Shown: one piece after another, positions 16,598-26,163 of the stretch | Position numbering within the stretch: the stretch's first letter is position 1 | Layout of the letters: the number at the start of each line of letters is the position of its first letter | Assembly (NCBI RefSeq): GCF_016783915.1 | Contig: NZ_JADHVT010000034.1 | Span: forward strand, 1-37,554 | Direction of reading: 5' to 3' | Length of the DNA stretch: 37,554 nucleotides | Source: Acidovorax sp. | GTDB taxonomy: Bacteria > Pseudomonadota > Gammaproteobacteria > Burkholderiales > Burkholderiaceae_C | The notes under the pieces: model-generated | Told to the model about the DNA's origin: nothing | Databases searched by the model: none | Seen by the model: the letters and a program-made list of their open reading frames with translations, nothing else | Made by a program: the position numbers and the translations under genes

Positions 16598-17750
16598 AGC
16601 ACTAGAGGCCTGTATCGGCCAACGCGTGGACCTGATCGACACCCCCGCCCTGGTGGTGGACCTGGATGCCATGGACCGCAACATCCAGCGCATGGCCGAC
16701 TTTGCGCGCAAGCACCATGTGCGCTGGCGCCCCCATGCCAAGCTGCACAAGAGCGCCGAACTCGCGCTACTGCAGCAACGCGCAGGGGCACAGGGAGTGT
16801 GTGTGCAGAAGGTGGCCGAAGCCGAGGCGCTGGCTGCCGGTGGAGTGGATGACATCACCATCACCAACCAGGTCATCGCCATGCCCAAGCTGCACCGCGT
16901 GGCGCGGCTGGCCGCGCAGCTGGCGGCACGCGGCGGACGCCTGGGTGTGGCTGTGGACCACTCCGACGGCATCGAACGCCTGGCCGAAGCCATGACACAG
17001 TACGGCAGCGACGCGGGCATTGATGTGCTGGTGGAGATCGACGTAGGCCAGGGCCGCTGCGGCGTACCCCCTGGCGAGGCCGCAGTGCCCCTTGCGCTGG
17101 CCGTGGCGCGCAGCCCGCGCCTGCGTTTTGCAGGTCTGCAGGCCTACCATGGCCGGGCCCAGCACCTGGCCAGCACCGTGGGGCGCAAGGAGGCCATCGC
17201 GCAGGTCGTGCGTGCAGCCATCCATACACGGCAGCTGATTGAGGAGGCCGGTGTTACGGTGCCGCTGATCGCCGGATCGGGCACAGGCACCCTGGTGCAC
17301 GAGGCCGCCAGCGGCGTATTTGGCGAGTTGCAGGCAGGCTCCTTCCTCTTCATGGATGCCGATTACGCCCGCAACGAGCGCGAACCGGCGCAACCCGCGT
17401 TTGAACACGCGCTGTACGTCAAGACCCAGGTGGTATCGGTGCGCGACACCCACGCCGTGTGCGACGCGGGCCACAAGAGCCACGCCATCGACTCCGGCCT
17501 GCCCACGGTGGCCCTGCTGCCGGCCGACCGCACCCTGCGCTACGCCAACGGCGGTGATGAACACGGCCTGCTGTATGCCGACGCCCCTGACGCCCGCCTG
17601 CCCAGCCTGGGCCACATGCTCTGGCTCATCCCCGGTCATTGCGACCCCACGGTCAATCTGCATGACTTTTTGATCGGTGTGCGCGGAGGTTTGGCGACGG
17701 GTACGGTAGAGCGCATCATCAGGGTTGATGCCAGAGGCGCGCTGACCTGA
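16581..17750 (+). CDS. DSD1/D-threonine aldolase family PLP enzyme
   Basis: A 389-residue fold-type III PLP protein with an alanine-racemase-like N-terminal barrel. The PLP lysine is probably K54 in RPHAKLHKSAELA. VDVGQGRCGV-type and AGSGTGTLVHEA loops hold the phosphate (seen here as EIDVGQGRCG and LIAGSGTGTL). The C-terminal metal site characteristic of D-threonine aldolase and D-serine dehydratase is GHCDPTVNLHD (H353, C355). Members cleave or dehydrate D-3-hydroxy amino acids; the substrate here is undetermined. The start ATG at 16581 lies inside the preceding phosphatase gene. Cytoplasmic. Confidence 0.87.
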   Translation: MKPIPEALEACIGQRVDLIDTPALVVDLDAMDRNIQRMADFARKHHVRWRPHAKLHKSAELALLQQRAGAQGVCVQKVAEAEALAAGGVDDITITNQVIAMPKLHRVARLAAQLAARGGRLGVAVDHSDGIERLAEAMTQYGSDAGIDVLVEIDVGQGRCGVPPGEAAVPLALAVARSPRLRFAGLQAYHGRAQHLASTVGRKEAIAQVVRAAIHTRQLIEEAGVTVPLIAGSGTGTLVHEAASGVFGELQAGSFLFMDADYARNEREPAQPAFEHALYVKTQVVSVRDTHAVCDAGHKSHAIDSGLPTVALLPADRTLRYANGGDEHGLLYADAPDARLPSLGHMLWLIPGHCDPTVNLHDFLIGVRGGLATGTVERIIRVDARGALT

Positions 17751-17786
17751 TTGGGGCAAGAATCGGCGGACATTTTGGTGTCCTCC

Positions 17787-19631
17787 ATGAGCCCCAGCCA
17801 GATCATCGTCCTTGCGACCCCCGTCTTCTTTTTGCTGATCGCCATCGAACTGGCGGTGGGCTACAGAAGGCAGCGCAACACCTACCGGCTGGCCGATGCG
17901 GTCAGCAGCATCAGCCTCGGTATGCTCAGCCAGACCAGCGCAGTGTTCACGCGGCTGCTGCGCATCGGCATCTACACGGCCCTGTTCGAGCACGTGGCGC
18001 TGTGGCGCAACGATGCCTTCTGGACCAGCCTGCCCGGATGGCTGCTGGCGCTGGTGTTCTACGACCTGTGCTACTACTGGCTGCACCGCATGGGGCATGA
18101 ATCGGCCGTGCTGTGGGCCGCCCACGCGGTGCACCACCAGAGCCAGGACTACAACCTCTCCACCGCGCTGCGCCAGACGAGTTCGGGCGCGCTGCTGGGC
18201 TGGATCTTTTATGTGCCCATGGCACTGGCGGGCGTTCCGCCGCTGGTGTTCGGCGTGGTGGCACTGATTGACCTGCTCTACCAGTTCTGGGTGCACACCG
18301 AGCAGGTGGGCAAGCTGGGCTGGTTCGACCGCTGGTTCTGCAGCCCCAGCAACCACCGGGTGCACCACGCAGTGAACGACGCCTACCTGGACAAGAACTA
18401 CGGCGGCATTCTGATCCTGTGGGACCGGCTCTTTGGCACCTTCAAGGACGAAGACGACCAGGAGAAGTGCGTGTACGGCACGCGCGGCCTGCTGAACAGC
18501 TGGGACCCGCTCTGGGCCAACGCGCAGGTGTACGCCGGGCTGGCACATGACAGCTGGCACGCGCGCAGCTGGCTCGACAAGCTCAAGGTCTGGATCAAGC
18601 CGCCGGGCTGGCGGCCTGCGGACGTGGCGGAGCGCTTTCCCAAGCCGGCCTTCAGCATGGCGCAGATGGCGCTCTACCACCCACCGATGTCGCGCGCCGT
18701 GCAATGGTTTGCACTGGTGCAATTTGTGCTGCTGCTCGGGGGCGTGGCGGCCTTTTTGTGGCAGGCCGATGCGGCGCCGCTGACGCACAACGCCGTCTGG
18801 TTCGCCGTGCTGCTGACCGTGCAATGGTCGCTGGGCGCTGTGATGCAGGGGCGCATTGGCATGCTGATGGCGCTGATGCTGCAAGGCGCTGCGCTGGCCA
18901 CGGCCACCAGTGCGCTGGGGTTCACACAATGGCATTGGCTGTTCAAGCCGCTGACCATGGCAATTGCTCTTATTTTAGTAGCTGCCAGCGCTTATCCATC
19001 AATCGCTAGAGGCCAATTTTTCTATAAACATCTGTTTCTTCTTGCTGCCGCACTGGGCGGATCGCTGGCGGGGGATGTGTTTCTCATGTTCCCGGGCTTC
19101 TTCATCCCGGGCCTGGTGAGCTTTCTGGTGGCGCATCTGTTCTATGTGGCGCTGTTCAAAAGCGGGCAAGCGTGGTTTGCGCACAGAGGTGCACTGGCCG
19201 CCACGCTGGGCATTGGCATGGCGATGTACGCATTTTTATGGGCAGGCGGTTTGCCGCCCGCACTGCGCGCGCCGGTAGCCGCCTATGTGCTGGTGATTGC
19301 GCTGATGGCCGCCCAGGCCATCGGCCGCGCTACAACACTGCGCGATGCTCCATCGTTGCTGGTTGCGGTTGGCGCGGGGTTCTTCATGCTCAGCGACTCG
19401 CTGCTGGCCACCAACCGCTTTGTGACGCCCCTGCCGATGGCACAGGTGTGGGTGCTGTCTACCTACTACGCGGCGCAGGTGCTGATCGTCTGGGGCATGC
19501 TGCCAAGCGTGGCGCGGGTACCGGCTGATGCGAAGGCTGTGGCACCCGTCGAAGCGGGCCGCGCTGCGCGCGCGGCCACTGTCCACACCGGCGCTGACGG
19601 GCGGGTTTCCACCGCGCCGCCCGGGCTGTGA
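17787..19631 (+). CDS. Fusion: alkylglycerol-monooxygenase-like fatty acid hydroxylase + YhhN/TMEM86 lysoplasmalogenase domain
   Basis: A 614-residue polytopic membrane protein. The N-terminal half is a di-iron hydroxylase with histidine boxes HRMGH (100-104), HAVHH (113-117) and HRVHH (190-194). Surrounding segments (QDYNLSTALRQTSSG, FWVHTEQVG, DKNYGGILILWDRLFGTF) closely resemble eukaryotic alkylglycerol monooxygenase (AGMO), as I remember it. After four linker helices, the C-terminal part from about 385 (KPLTM) to 590 is a YhhN/TMEM86 domain with the acidic signatures GDVFLM and FFMLSDSLLATNRF. AGMO cleaves glycerol alkyl ethers using tetrahydrobiopterin; TMEM86 hydrolyses lysoplasmalogens. 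The joint therefore suggests ether-lipid turnover, which is inference. The ATG at 17787 is chosen over upstream TTG/GTG codons. A dispersed repeat encodes part of the first YhhN helix and loop. Confidence 0.85.
   Translation: MSPSQIIVLATPVFFLLIAIELAVGYRRQRNTYRLADAVSSISLGMLSQTSAVFTRLLRIGIYTALFEHVALWRNDAFWTSLPGWLLALVFYDLCYYWLHRMGHESAVLWAAHAVHHQSQDYNLSTALRQTSSGALLGWIFYVPMALAGVPPLVFGVVALIDLLYQFWVHTEQVGKLGWFDRWFCSPSNHRVHHAVNDAYLDKNYGGILILWDRLFGTFKDEDDQEKCVYGTRGLLNSWDPLWANAQVYAGLAHDSWHARSWLDKLKVWIKPPGWRPADVAERFPKPAFSMAQMALYHPPMSRAVQWFALVQFVLLLGGVAAFLWQADAAPLTHNAVWFAVLLTVQWSLGAVMQGRIGMLMALMLQGAALATATSALGFTQWHWLFKPLTMAIALILVAASAYPSIARGQFFYKHLFLLAAALGGSLAGDVFLMFPGFFIPGLVSFLVAHLFYVALFKSGQAWFAHRGALAATLGIGMAMYAFLWAGGLPPALRAPVAAYVLVIALMAAQAIGRATTLRDAPSLLVAVGAGFFMLSDSLLATNRFVTPLPMAQVWVLSTYYAAQVLIVWGMLPSVARVPADAKAVAPVEAGRAARAATVHTGADGRVSTAPPGL
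18964..19020 (+). repeat. Copy C of the dispersed repeat, inside the hydroxylase-lysoplasmalogenase gene
   Basis: This is the clearest in-gene copy: TAGTAGCTGCCAGCGCTTAT then CCATCAATCGCTAGAGGCCAATTT. The core is an imperfect palindrome (AGCGCTTAT against ATCAA.CGCT). Read in frame it gives LVAASAYPSIARGQF, paralleling IATSAYGTSAGGIF in the cca copy. In this copy the other five frames all contain stop codons. Confidence 0.85.
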
Positions 19632-19661
19632 AGCAGCAGGCGACAAAGCGAAAAAACAAGC

Positions 19662-19709
19662 AAAATTGGCCTCTAGCGCTTTTAAGATAAGCGCCAGCAG
19701 CTATCAAAT
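19662..19709 (-). repeat. Copy D of the dispersed repeat, between convergent genes
   Basis: AAAATTGGCCTCTAGCGCTT then TTAAGATAAGCGCCAGCAGCTAT is the family core in inverted orientation. It lies between the ends of the fusion gene (19631) and the ABC ATPase gene (19759). Its palindromic half-sites AGCGCTT and AAGATAAGCGC could form a stem. It may help end transcription from either side, but no U-tract is present. Confidence 0.8.
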
Positions 19710-19758
19710 CAGAAGCAGTGCGATTCTTTGCACGCGGAGGCACCCCGCCGCGCGCCCC

Positions 19759-20514
19759 CTAACGCTTCAGCGCAGGCAACGCGGTGGGCACCGGCTCCAC
19801 ACCTGCAGCAATTGGCTCGTCGCGCGCAATGTGCCCGTCGATCAGCTCCACCAGCCGGTCGCAGCGCGCGGCCAGGCGCGGGTCGTGTGTGACCACCACA
19901 AAACTCGTGCCCCGCTCGGCGTGAATGCGGCGCAACAAGGCAAACACTTCGGCTGACGAGGCAGTGTCGAGGTTGCCGGTGGGCTCATCGGCCAGCACCA
20001 GCGGCGGGTTCATGACCAGCGCGCGTGCAATGGCAACGCGCTGCTGCATGCCGCCCGACAGCTCTGCCGGGCGCTTGTCCATGGCCTGGGCCAGGCCCAC
20101 GGCGTCCAGCAGGCTGCGCGCGTGATCGCGGCTAGCGGCACTGACGCGGCCTTCGGCCATGAGGGCCGGTAGCGTGACGTTCTCCAGCGCTGAGAACGCG
20201 GGCAGCAGGTGGTGGAACTGAAAGACAAACCCCAGGGTGCTGCGTCGGCGCAGGGTGAGCGCGGCATCGTCCAGGTCCTGCACCGCCTCGCCGTCCAGCA
20301 GATAGCTGCCAGTCGTCATGCGTTCGAGCAGGCCCAGGATGTTGAGCAGCGTGCTTTTTCCCGACCCCGAGGGCCCCATCAGCGCGATGAACTCGCCCCG
20401 GCGCACTTGCAGGTTGATGCCGTGCAGCACCTCGGCCTCGCTGGGGCGGCCCAGGTTGTAGCTCTTGCGCACGGCATCGAACGCGATCAGATCGGGGGCG
20501 GCTGCGGTGTTCAT
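19759..20514 (-). CDS. ABC transporter ATP-binding protein (LolD/MacB/DevA type)
   Basis: A 251-residue ATPase with complete motifs: Walker [10 protein letters not shown] (47-55), Q-loop in [14 protein letters not shown], signature [15 protein letters not shown], Walker [13 protein letters not shown], and the switch His in VVTHDPRLA. The [16 protein letters not shown] wording is typical of the LolD/MacB/FtsE branch that works with FtsX-type permeases. The ATG at 20512-20514 overlaps the permease stop (TGATG), so it is translationally coupled as the last gene of a minus-strand operon adaptor-permease-ATPase. It energises extrusion by the complex rather than import. Confidence 0.93.
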   Translation of the reverse strand: MNTAAAPDLIAFDAVRKSYNLGRPSEAEVLHGINLQVRRGEFIALMGPSGSGKSTLLNILGLLERMTTGSYLLDGEAVQDLDDAALTLRRRSTLGFVFQFHHLLPAFSALENVTLPALMAEGRVSAASRDHARSLLDAVGLAQAMDKRPAELSGGMQQRVAIARALVMNPPLVLADEPTGNLDTASSAEVFALLRRIHAERGTSFVVVTHDPRLAARCDRLVELIDGHIARDEPIAAGVEPVPTALPALKR

Positions 20515-21752
20515 CACATCCTGATGGCCTGCGCCGGGTCCAGCGCCGCTGCGCGCCGCGCGGGCGCCACGGCCGCCAGCACGCCGCACACCGAGGCAAT
20601 CAGCGCAATCTGCAACGCCATGGCGGGCGCCAGCGCAATCGAAAACAGCGGCATGCCATCAGAGCCCCGCACGAAATGCGTGAACACCCAGATCAGCCCT
20701 ACCGCCAGCAACAAGCCCAGCACCGAGCCCAGCGCACCCACCACAGCGCCCTGCAACAGAAACACGCGCAGCACCTGGCCCCGCGTGGCGCCCATGGCGC
20801 GCAGGATGCCGATCTCGCGGCCCTTTTGCACCACCGACACCACCAGCACGCTGGCAATGCCCAGCACCACCACCGCCAGCACCACACCCCGGATGATGGA
20901 AGTGCTGATGGACTGCGCGTTGAGTGCTGACACCAGCTGGGCATTGCTCTCTTGCCAGCTCTCGATCTTGTAGGGGAACTGCATTTGCAACGCACGCGCC
21001 AGGGTCTGTGCCACCCACACGTCTTTCAAGGTCAGGTCGAGCTGGCTGGCGCCCCCCGGCAGCGCCAGCAGGCTTTGCGCCGCGCGCAGCGGCACGATCA
21101 CAGTGCGCCGGTTCAGGTCTTTCACCCCCAGGTCCACCAGCGCGGTGACGCGCACCGAATCACTCACCGTGCCGCCCGCGCCGCTCGTCTGTACCGTGAG
21201 GCGGTCTCCCACACGCACGCCCAGGTCGGAGGCCAGCTCGCGCCCCACGATGGCCTCGCCCGGTGCCAGCCGCGCGGTGCCACTGACCACCTTGGAGCGC
21301 AGCCCCACCACGCGGTCATAGCGGTCCAGATCCACGCCCATCAGGGCAATGGCCTGCGATGCCTCGCCGCGCAGCGCCAGGCCCGAGCCGGACACCATGG
21401 GCGACACCCCAGCGACTTCGGGCAAACGCTCCAGCAGCGGCACCAGCGCCTGCCAGTTGGCCACCGACCGCAGGCGCTGGGCACGCGGTTGGGTTTCGGT
21501 CAGCGCAGCGGTGCCAGGCAAGGCAGGGGCTGCCGGTATGACCAGGTCGTCCGGCGCCCGCAGGGTGATGTGCGCCTGGGCGCCCAGTGTTTTGGCCAGG
21601 GTGTTCGATTGCAGTCCGCTGATCAGCGCCGAGATGTAGGCAATGACGGCCACGCCCGCCGCCACGCCCACGATGATGAGCACGGTCTGCATGCGCCCTT
21701 CGCGCAGAAAGCGCAGCGCCACGCGCAACTCGAAGCCGGGCCAGATCCACAT
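20514..21752 (-). CDS. FtsX-type ABC transporter permease (MacB/DevC-like)
   Basis: A 412-residue inner-membrane permease. One N-terminal helix (about 22-45, TVLIIVGVAAGVAVIAYISA) is followed by a large periplasmic MacB_PCD domain (about 50-275), then three C-terminal helices: IIRGVVLAVVVLGIASVLVV, a segment near 335-360 and one near 375-400. The loop QKGREIGILRAMGATRGQVL is the classic FtsX coupling segment. It ends in the cytosolic tail DPAQAIRM seen in many such permeases. It sits 6 bases after the adaptor gene and overlaps the ATPase gene. Substrate unknown: a lipid, peptide or small toxin exporter are all possible. Confidence 0.92.
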   Translation of the reverse strand: MWIWPGFELRVALRFLREGRMQTVLIIVGVAAGVAVIAYISALISGLQSNTLAKTLGAQAHITLRAPDDLVIPAAPALPGTAALTETQPRAQRLRSVANWQALVPLLERLPEVAGVSPMVSGSGLALRGEASQAIALMGVDLDRYDRVVGLRSKVVSGTARLAPGEAIVGRELASDLGVRVGDRLTVQTSGAGGTVSDSVRVTALVDLGVKDLNRRTVIVPLRAAQSLLALPGGASQLDLTLKDVWVAQTLARALQMQFPYKIESWQESNAQLVSALNAQSISTSIIRGVVLAVVVLGIASVLVVSVVQKGREIGILRAMGATRGQVLRVFLLQGAVVGALGSVLGLLLAVGLIWVFTHFVRGSDGMPLFSIALAPAMALQIALIASVCGVLAAVAPARRAAALDPAQAIRM

Positions 21753-21758
21753 GGCGGC

Positions 21759-23054
21759 TCAACGGCCCATGGCGTTGGTGAGGGTAGCGCCGGCGTCAGC
21801 GCCTTGGGATCGACCTTGCGCTGCACCGGCTGTGGCGGAGCCCGCGCTCCACTCCACCGTGCGGGCACGTACGCGGTCGCCAGCCTGCGCGGTGCCGCCA
21901 CGCAGCACGGTGTCGCCCTCGGCCAGGCCGTCCAGTACCTCCACAGCGTCCAGTGCGCGCAGCCCCAGCCGCACGGGGCGGGCCTGGGCGCGCCCCTCCT
22001 GCAACACCAGCACCGTGGCCTGGTCACCCACCACCGCACCCCGCAGGGCCGCCTGCGGCAGCACCAGGGCACGCTCGCGCCGCGCAGTCTCGACCTCGAC
22101 CGACAAGGTCATGTCCTCGCGCAGAAAGGCGGGGGCCTGCTGCTCCAGCGCAAACTTCACCTCAATGGCGCCACGCTGAGCATCCACCGAGGGTGCGATG
22201 GTGAGCACACGTGCTGCAAAGCGCTGGCCAGCAAAGGCATCGGCCACCACCGAGGCCTTTTGGCCCGGCAGCAACTGGTCCAGAAAACGTTCGTCCACCT
22301 GGGCCACCAGCTGGGTGGGCCCGGCCAGCGCCAGGCTGAGCAGGGCCTTGCCAGGCTGCACGATCTGCCCGGGCTCGACGTCGCGGACCAGCACGCGGGC
22401 ATCGGCCGGGGCCAACAACGTGGTCTGCGCCAGGCGGGCCTGGGCCGCCACCGTGGCCGCCTGGGCCAGCGCCAGCTGCGCCTGCGCCTGGACCACATCG
22501 GTGCCCGCATCGGAGTTGGCCTGGACCTGCGCCTGCGCGCTCAACTGCTGCGCCCGGGCTACCTCGACGGCGCGCTGCGCCTCATCAAGCTGCGCGGCAC
22601 TATAGAACCCCTGGGCCACCAGCTGCTGCACCCGCGCCAGGTTGGCGCTGGCCGCCTGCAGGGTAGCGTCGGCCTGCGCGCGCGCCGCCTGTGCCGCGCT
22701 GCGGCCGCTGCTGCGCAGGCCCACCAGGCGCGACTGTGCCTGGCGCTCAGCCGCCACAGCCTGCGCCAGGGCAGCCCGCAGCTCGTCGGCCTCCAGCTGC
22801 ACCAGCACATCACCCTGGCGCACCTGTGCGCCTTCTGCCACCCGCACCTCGGCCACGCGGCCGGTGATGGTGCTGCCCACGTCCACCCGCGACAACGTGG
22901 CCACGCGCGCCGAAAACTGCAGCGTACGCACCAGCGGCGCCGACTGCACCAACAGGGCATCGACCTGCGGCCCCTGCAACGCCATTGCGCCCACTGCGGC
23001 AGCCACCACCAGCACTGCCGCGCCCAGCCCCAGGACCCAACGTCGCTTGTTCAC
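21759..23054 (-). CDS. HlyD/MacA-type periplasmic adaptor of the ABC exporter
   Basis: A 431-residue membrane-fusion protein. The N-terminal anchor helix is WVLGLGAAVLVVAAAVGAMA; a biotinyl-lipoyl half (TITGRVAEVRVAEGAQVRQG, about 60-90), a long Ala/Gln-rich alpha-helical hairpin (about 95-215) and the second lipoyl half (APADARVLVRDVEPGQIVQ) follow in the usual order, then beta-barrel and membrane-proximal parts. The start is uncertain: I prefer GTG at 23052-23054 (MNKRRW, GGA upstream); a TTG four codons earlier is also possible. First gene of the three-gene exporter; an outer-membrane TolC-like partner would have to come from elsewhere. Confidence 0.9.
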   Translation of the reverse strand: MNKRRWVLGLGAAVLVVAAAVGAMALQGPQVDALLVQSAPLVRTLQFSARVATLSRVDVGSTITGRVAEVRVAEGAQVRQGDVLVQLEADELRAALAQAVAAERQAQSRLVGLRSSGRSAAQAARAQADATLQAASANLARVQQLVAQGFYSAAQLDEAQRAVEVARAQQLSAQAQVQANSDAGTDVVQAQAQLALAQAATVAAQARLAQTTLLAPADARVLVRDVEPGQIVQPGKALLSLALAGPTQLVAQVDERFLDQLLPGQKASVVADAFAGQRFAARVLTIAPSVDAQRGAIEVKFALEQQAPAFLREDMTLSVEVETARRERALVLPQAALRGAVVGDQATVLVLQEGRAQARPVRLGLRALDAVEVLDGLAEGDTVLRGGTAQAGDRVRARTVEWSAGSATAGAAQGRSQGADAGATLTNAMGR

Positions 23055-23108
23055 AAGACAATCCAAAGTGCGAGGGATGTTCGGGGTGTCATGTGCCGTG
23101 CCTTCAGA

Positions 23109-24167
23109 TCATTCAGAGAAGAGTCCGCCCGCCGCCTTGGGCGGCGCCACCCCCAGGTGCCTGAACGCCGCCAGCGTGGCAATCCGCCCACGCGGCGTAC
23201 GCTGCAAAAAGCCCTGCTGGATCAGGTAGGGCTCGATCACGTCCTCGATGGTGCCGGCCTCTTCGCCAATGCTGGCGGCAATGTTGTCCAGCCCCACCGG
23301 GCCGCCGTCAAAGCGGTGGATCACGGCTTCGAGCAGCTTGCGGTCCATCACGTCAAAGCCCTGCGGGTCCACGTCCAGCATGGCCAGGGCCCGGTCGGCT
23401 ATTGTTTTGGTGATGCGGCCATCGCTCTTGACCTCGGCATAGTCGCGCACCCGGCGCAGCAGCCGGTTGGCAATGCGCGGCGTGCCGCGCGAGCGGCGGG
23501 CGATCTCAAAACCACCTTCGTCATCCATGGGCGCATTGAGCAGCCCCGCGCTGCGCTTGACGATGCGCGCCAGCTCGTCGGCCGTGTAGAACTCCAGCCG
23601 CGCCACGATGCCAAAGCGGTCGCGCAGCGGGTTGGTGAGCATGCCCGCGCGCGTGGTGGCACCCACCAGCGTGAAGGGCTGCAGGTCGAGCTTGATGCTG
23701 CGCGCCGCGGGCCCCTCGCCGATCATGATGTCGATCTGGTAGTCCTCCAGCGCGGGGTAGAGGATTTCCTCGACAACGGGCGAGAGGCGGTGGATCTCGT
23801 CGATGAAAAGAACGTCGTTCTTTTCCAGGTTGGTCAGCAGCGCCGCCAGGTCCTTGGGCTTCTCCAGCACAGGGCCACTGGTCTGGCGCAGATTCACTCC
23901 CAGCTCCGCCGCAATGATGTGGCTGAGCGTGGTCTTGCCCAGGCCGGGCGGGCCGAACAGCAGCACATGGTCGAGCGCCTCGCCCCGCTTACGCGCCGCG
24001 CCGATGAAGATCTCCAGCTGCTCCCGCGCCTTGGCCTGGCCCACATACTCCTGCAGGAGCTTGGGGCGTAGGGCACGTTCAATGGCCTCCTCTTGGGGGG
24101 ATGCGGGGACTGAGGAGATGACGCGTTTGGCGGGGGCGGGGGTGAAGTCGTCGGTCTGGATGGTCAT
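23109..24167 (-). CDS. ruvB: Holliday junction branch-migration ATPase RuvB
   Basis: A 352-residue AAA+ motor that, on RuvA, drives branch migration of Holliday junctions. Visible: [16 protein letters not shown], Walker [12 protein letters not shown], Walker [10 protein letters not shown], sensor 1 [19 protein letters not shown] with the arginine finger, sensor 2 [19 protein letters not shown], and the C-terminal winged helix with [10 protein letters not shown]. The ATG at 24165-24167 gives the usual N-terminus. The gene upstream is a secreted protease, only 8 bases away, and not ruvA, which lies about 2 kb further upstream on the same strand. Confidence 0.97.
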   Translation of the reverse strand: MTIQTDDFTPAPAKRVISSVPASPQEEAIERALRPKLLQEYVGQAKAREQLEIFIGAARKRGEALDHVLLFGPPGLGKTTLSHIIAAELGVNLRQTSGPVLEKPKDLAALLTNLEKNDVLFIDEIHRLSPVVEEILYPALEDYQIDIMIGEGPAARSIKLDLQPFTLVGATTRAGMLTNPLRDRFGIVARLEFYTADELARIVKRSAGLLNAPMDDEGGFEIARRSRGTPRIANRLLRRVRDYAEVKSDGRITKTIADRALAMLDVDPQGFDVMDRKLLEAVIHRFDGGPVGLDNIAASIGEEAGTIEDVIEPYLIQQGFLQRTPRGRIATLAAFRHLGVAPPKAAGGLFSE

Positions 24168-24175
24168 GTCAACGC

Positions 24176-26095
24176 CTATTGGCTGGTCCACGCGTAGTAG
24201 GACACACCCTCGTACACATATTCAGGGTTGTTGGAGACAATGAAGTCACGTTCTGCCAGGCTAATCGTGTAGAAATGGACCTGCTTCGAGGGCCTGTAAA
24301 AGCGGTACACAGGGGATGCCCCAGCAGTGGGACTGGGCGCTGCATACCAGGCAACGCCCTCATAGCGATATGACGGCAGGTTATTCAGTACGGAGTCTCT
24401 TTCCTGTGCACTGCTGGTGTAGAAGTGCGCACCGCCCACAAGACCATAGAAACGATACACAGCGGAATTGCCGGTCGCAGGGGCTGCCTGCGCATAAAAG
24501 GCAACGCCTTCGTACGAAAAGCTGGGCGCCGTCTGTATCGTATTGTCACGCTCCGCCACGCTGGTGGTGAAAAAATGGGCACCGGTCGTGCCATTGAAGA
24601 ACCGATAGACTGCGGCGCGGCCATTGCCAGAAGGGGGGGACGACGCTGGTGCCAGCCAGTTCTTCAATGCCGTGTTGAACGCAATATCAAACCGCCCATA
24701 GAACTCGGAGGATGTCTTGGCCGAGCACGTCGCACTTCCGCCATACAAGGTACCAATCACCTGGTTGGCACTGTTGAACAGCGCGGAGCCGCTACTGCCG
24801 CCCTCGGTTGTTCCTCGACTCCAGTTGATCTGATAGTAGTTACCCGAATTGCCTATGCACTGGAATCCGGTGCCAGTGCCAGGAGGAGTGCAGAAGGTTT
24901 GCCCGCTGATGTTGCCAAAACTGATCTTGAGCACGTCCCCGCGCGGGTGATGCAGCCCCGTCACTTCCGAACCTACCACCTGAGCGCCCGCGTCCCAGCC
25001 AGCAAAAAATGCACCAGCCGGAGGGGCCTCATTGAGCTTGAGCAATGTCATGTCGAAACCATCGGAAGCGTAGAGCAAAGTCGCTCCACCCAGCCGCCTC
25101 TCTGCCGAAGAAGACAAGGTACGGCTATTGCATATTGGCGTCCTGTAAAACCAGTCCGTTTGCAGCGACTCTGCTTCCGCTGCGGACGAAATGCAGTGAT
25201 TGGCCGTCAGAAAATAGGGCGTGCCTGAAGAAATGCTGTCATTCAGCAACGTGCCAGTGCACAGGTAGGTATTGGCACCAGAAGTAAAGATCATCCGTGC
25301 GACCGCGTTGCGCTGATTGGCATACGCGTCGTAGCAGGAGGCGTCCAGTTGGCAGGCTGCCGACTCGTTGATCTTCGTGGAGAAATCGCCCTCCGTCGGA
25401 AGCGACAGGTCCTCAAAGATATGTGACACGCGAGGAACCGCAATGTCGAGTGCTCCCAACGGGGTCCCCGGAGGTAGCTCCACCTCCAGAGTGACTTCGT
25501 CAGAACCCAAATCGGGAGTCCACCAAGTCTGTCCGTCTAGGCCCGAATCCCCTGCCATCTTCTGTCGTTGAATGCGCTGCAGCACCTCCTGGCCTGGGAT
25601 CTGAAACACCGTGCCAGCTTTTGCCGGACTGTAGATGCGCAGCACGGAGCCACCGGGCAACTGCTTGACCACCACACCGAGACGCAAGCCATGCGCCCCC
25701 TCTGAAGAAAAGCTGATGGCAGCGACCAGCCCTCCCGACTCGGTGGGCCTCCAATGAAACATCTGCAGTGTCTGGGCTGATGCGCCAGTGGCATCCACAT
25801 CGCGGGCCATGCCGATCAGACGGGGCGCCAAGCCGGTCTTTAAAGGGAAAGGTATTGCCTTCTCTTGTGCAATGGCACCAAGCCGGATTTTCGCAGGGGT
25901 AGGCAGATTTATCGCTTCGCGCAACTTGACATATGGCACGCCCTGGTCAGCGCTGGCGGGCTGTACCCAGCCTTCCATGCGGGTGGTCTGAGACGTCGCC
26001 TCTGCGTCTCCGGAACCGCCCCCACAGCCCGCCAGCAGCAATGACAGGGCCACACCACCAAGCGCGCTCATCAGATTTCTAAAACTGTTTGCCAT
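24176..26095 (-). CDS. Secreted lipoprotein serine protease (lysyl-endopeptidase-like) with three DUF5648-type repeats
   Basis: A 639-residue exported protein. The signal peptide ends in lipobox LLLAGC (Cys24), followed by GGGSG. After a ~200-residue N-terminal region comes a trypsin-fold domain resembling Achromobacter protease I: TANHC (H300), GFDMTLLKL (D348) and TEGGSSGS (S435 likely nucleophile), with several Cys pairs (ICNSR, FCTPPG, QCIG, ATCSA) that could form disulfides. The C-terminus holds three ~45-residue repeats (about 491-535, 543-586 and 593-639), each with VYRF(F/Y), HF(F/Y)T, ERD and YEGV(A/S)(F/W/Y)YA, a DUF5648-like pattern. Codon use is visibly more AT-rich than in neighbouring ruv genes. 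The ATG at 26093-26095 has GGAG 7 bases upstream. It lies between ruvA and ruvB, an unusual place. Confidence 0.85.
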   Translation of the reverse strand: MANSFRNLMSALGGVALSLLLAGCGGGSGDAEATSQTTRMEGWVQPASADQGVPYVKLREAINLPTPAKIRLGAIAQEKAIPFPLKTGLAPRLIGMARDVDATGASAQTLQMFHWRPTESGGLVAAISFSSEGAHGLRLGVVVKQLPGGSVLRIYSPAKAGTVFQIPGQEVLQRIQRQKMAGDSGLDGQTWWTPDLGSDEVTLEVELPPGTPLGALDIAVPRVSHIFEDLSLPTEGDFSTKINESAACQLDASCYDAYANQRNAVARMIFTSGANTYLCTGTLLNDSISSGTPYFLTANHCISSAAEAESLQTDWFYRTPICNSRTLSSSAERRLGGATLLYASDGFDMTLLKLNEAPPAGAFFAGWDAGAQVVGSEVTGLHHPRGDVLKISFGNISGQTFCTPPGTGTGFQCIGNSGNYYQINWSRGTTEGGSSGSALFNSANQVIGTLYGGSATCSAKTSSEFYGRFDIAFNTALKNWLAPASSPPSGNGRAAVYRFFNGTTGAHFFTTSVAERDNTIQTAPSFSYEGVAFYAQAAPATGNSAVYRFYGLVGGAHFYTSSAQERDSVLNNLPSYRYEGVAWYAAPSPTAGASPVYRFYRPSKQVHFYTISLAERDFIVSNNPEYVYEGVSYYAWTSQ

Positions 26096-26163
26096 GGAAT
26101 GCTCCAACAACCTGAAAAGACGTCATCACAAAGAACCACACGATTTTGCAAAGACACGCAGCG

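Noticed and set aside
16767-18935. A 722-codon open frame on the minus strand.
   Set aside because: It is antisense to the DSD1-type and hydroxylase genes and shows no motif. The composition (His, Gln, Val, Gly) is that of a reverse-strand shadow.
20952-24071. A 1039-codon open frame on the plus strand.
   Set aside because: It is antisense to the ABC permease, adaptor and ruvB genes, whose motifs are complete. The translation is Gln/His/Arg/Gly-rich low-complexity material typical of a shadow frame in high-GC DNA.
24425-25228. A 267-codon plus-strand frame.
   Set aside because: It is antisense to the protease domain, which has a full catalytic triad; the Arg-rich translation has no recognisable domain.
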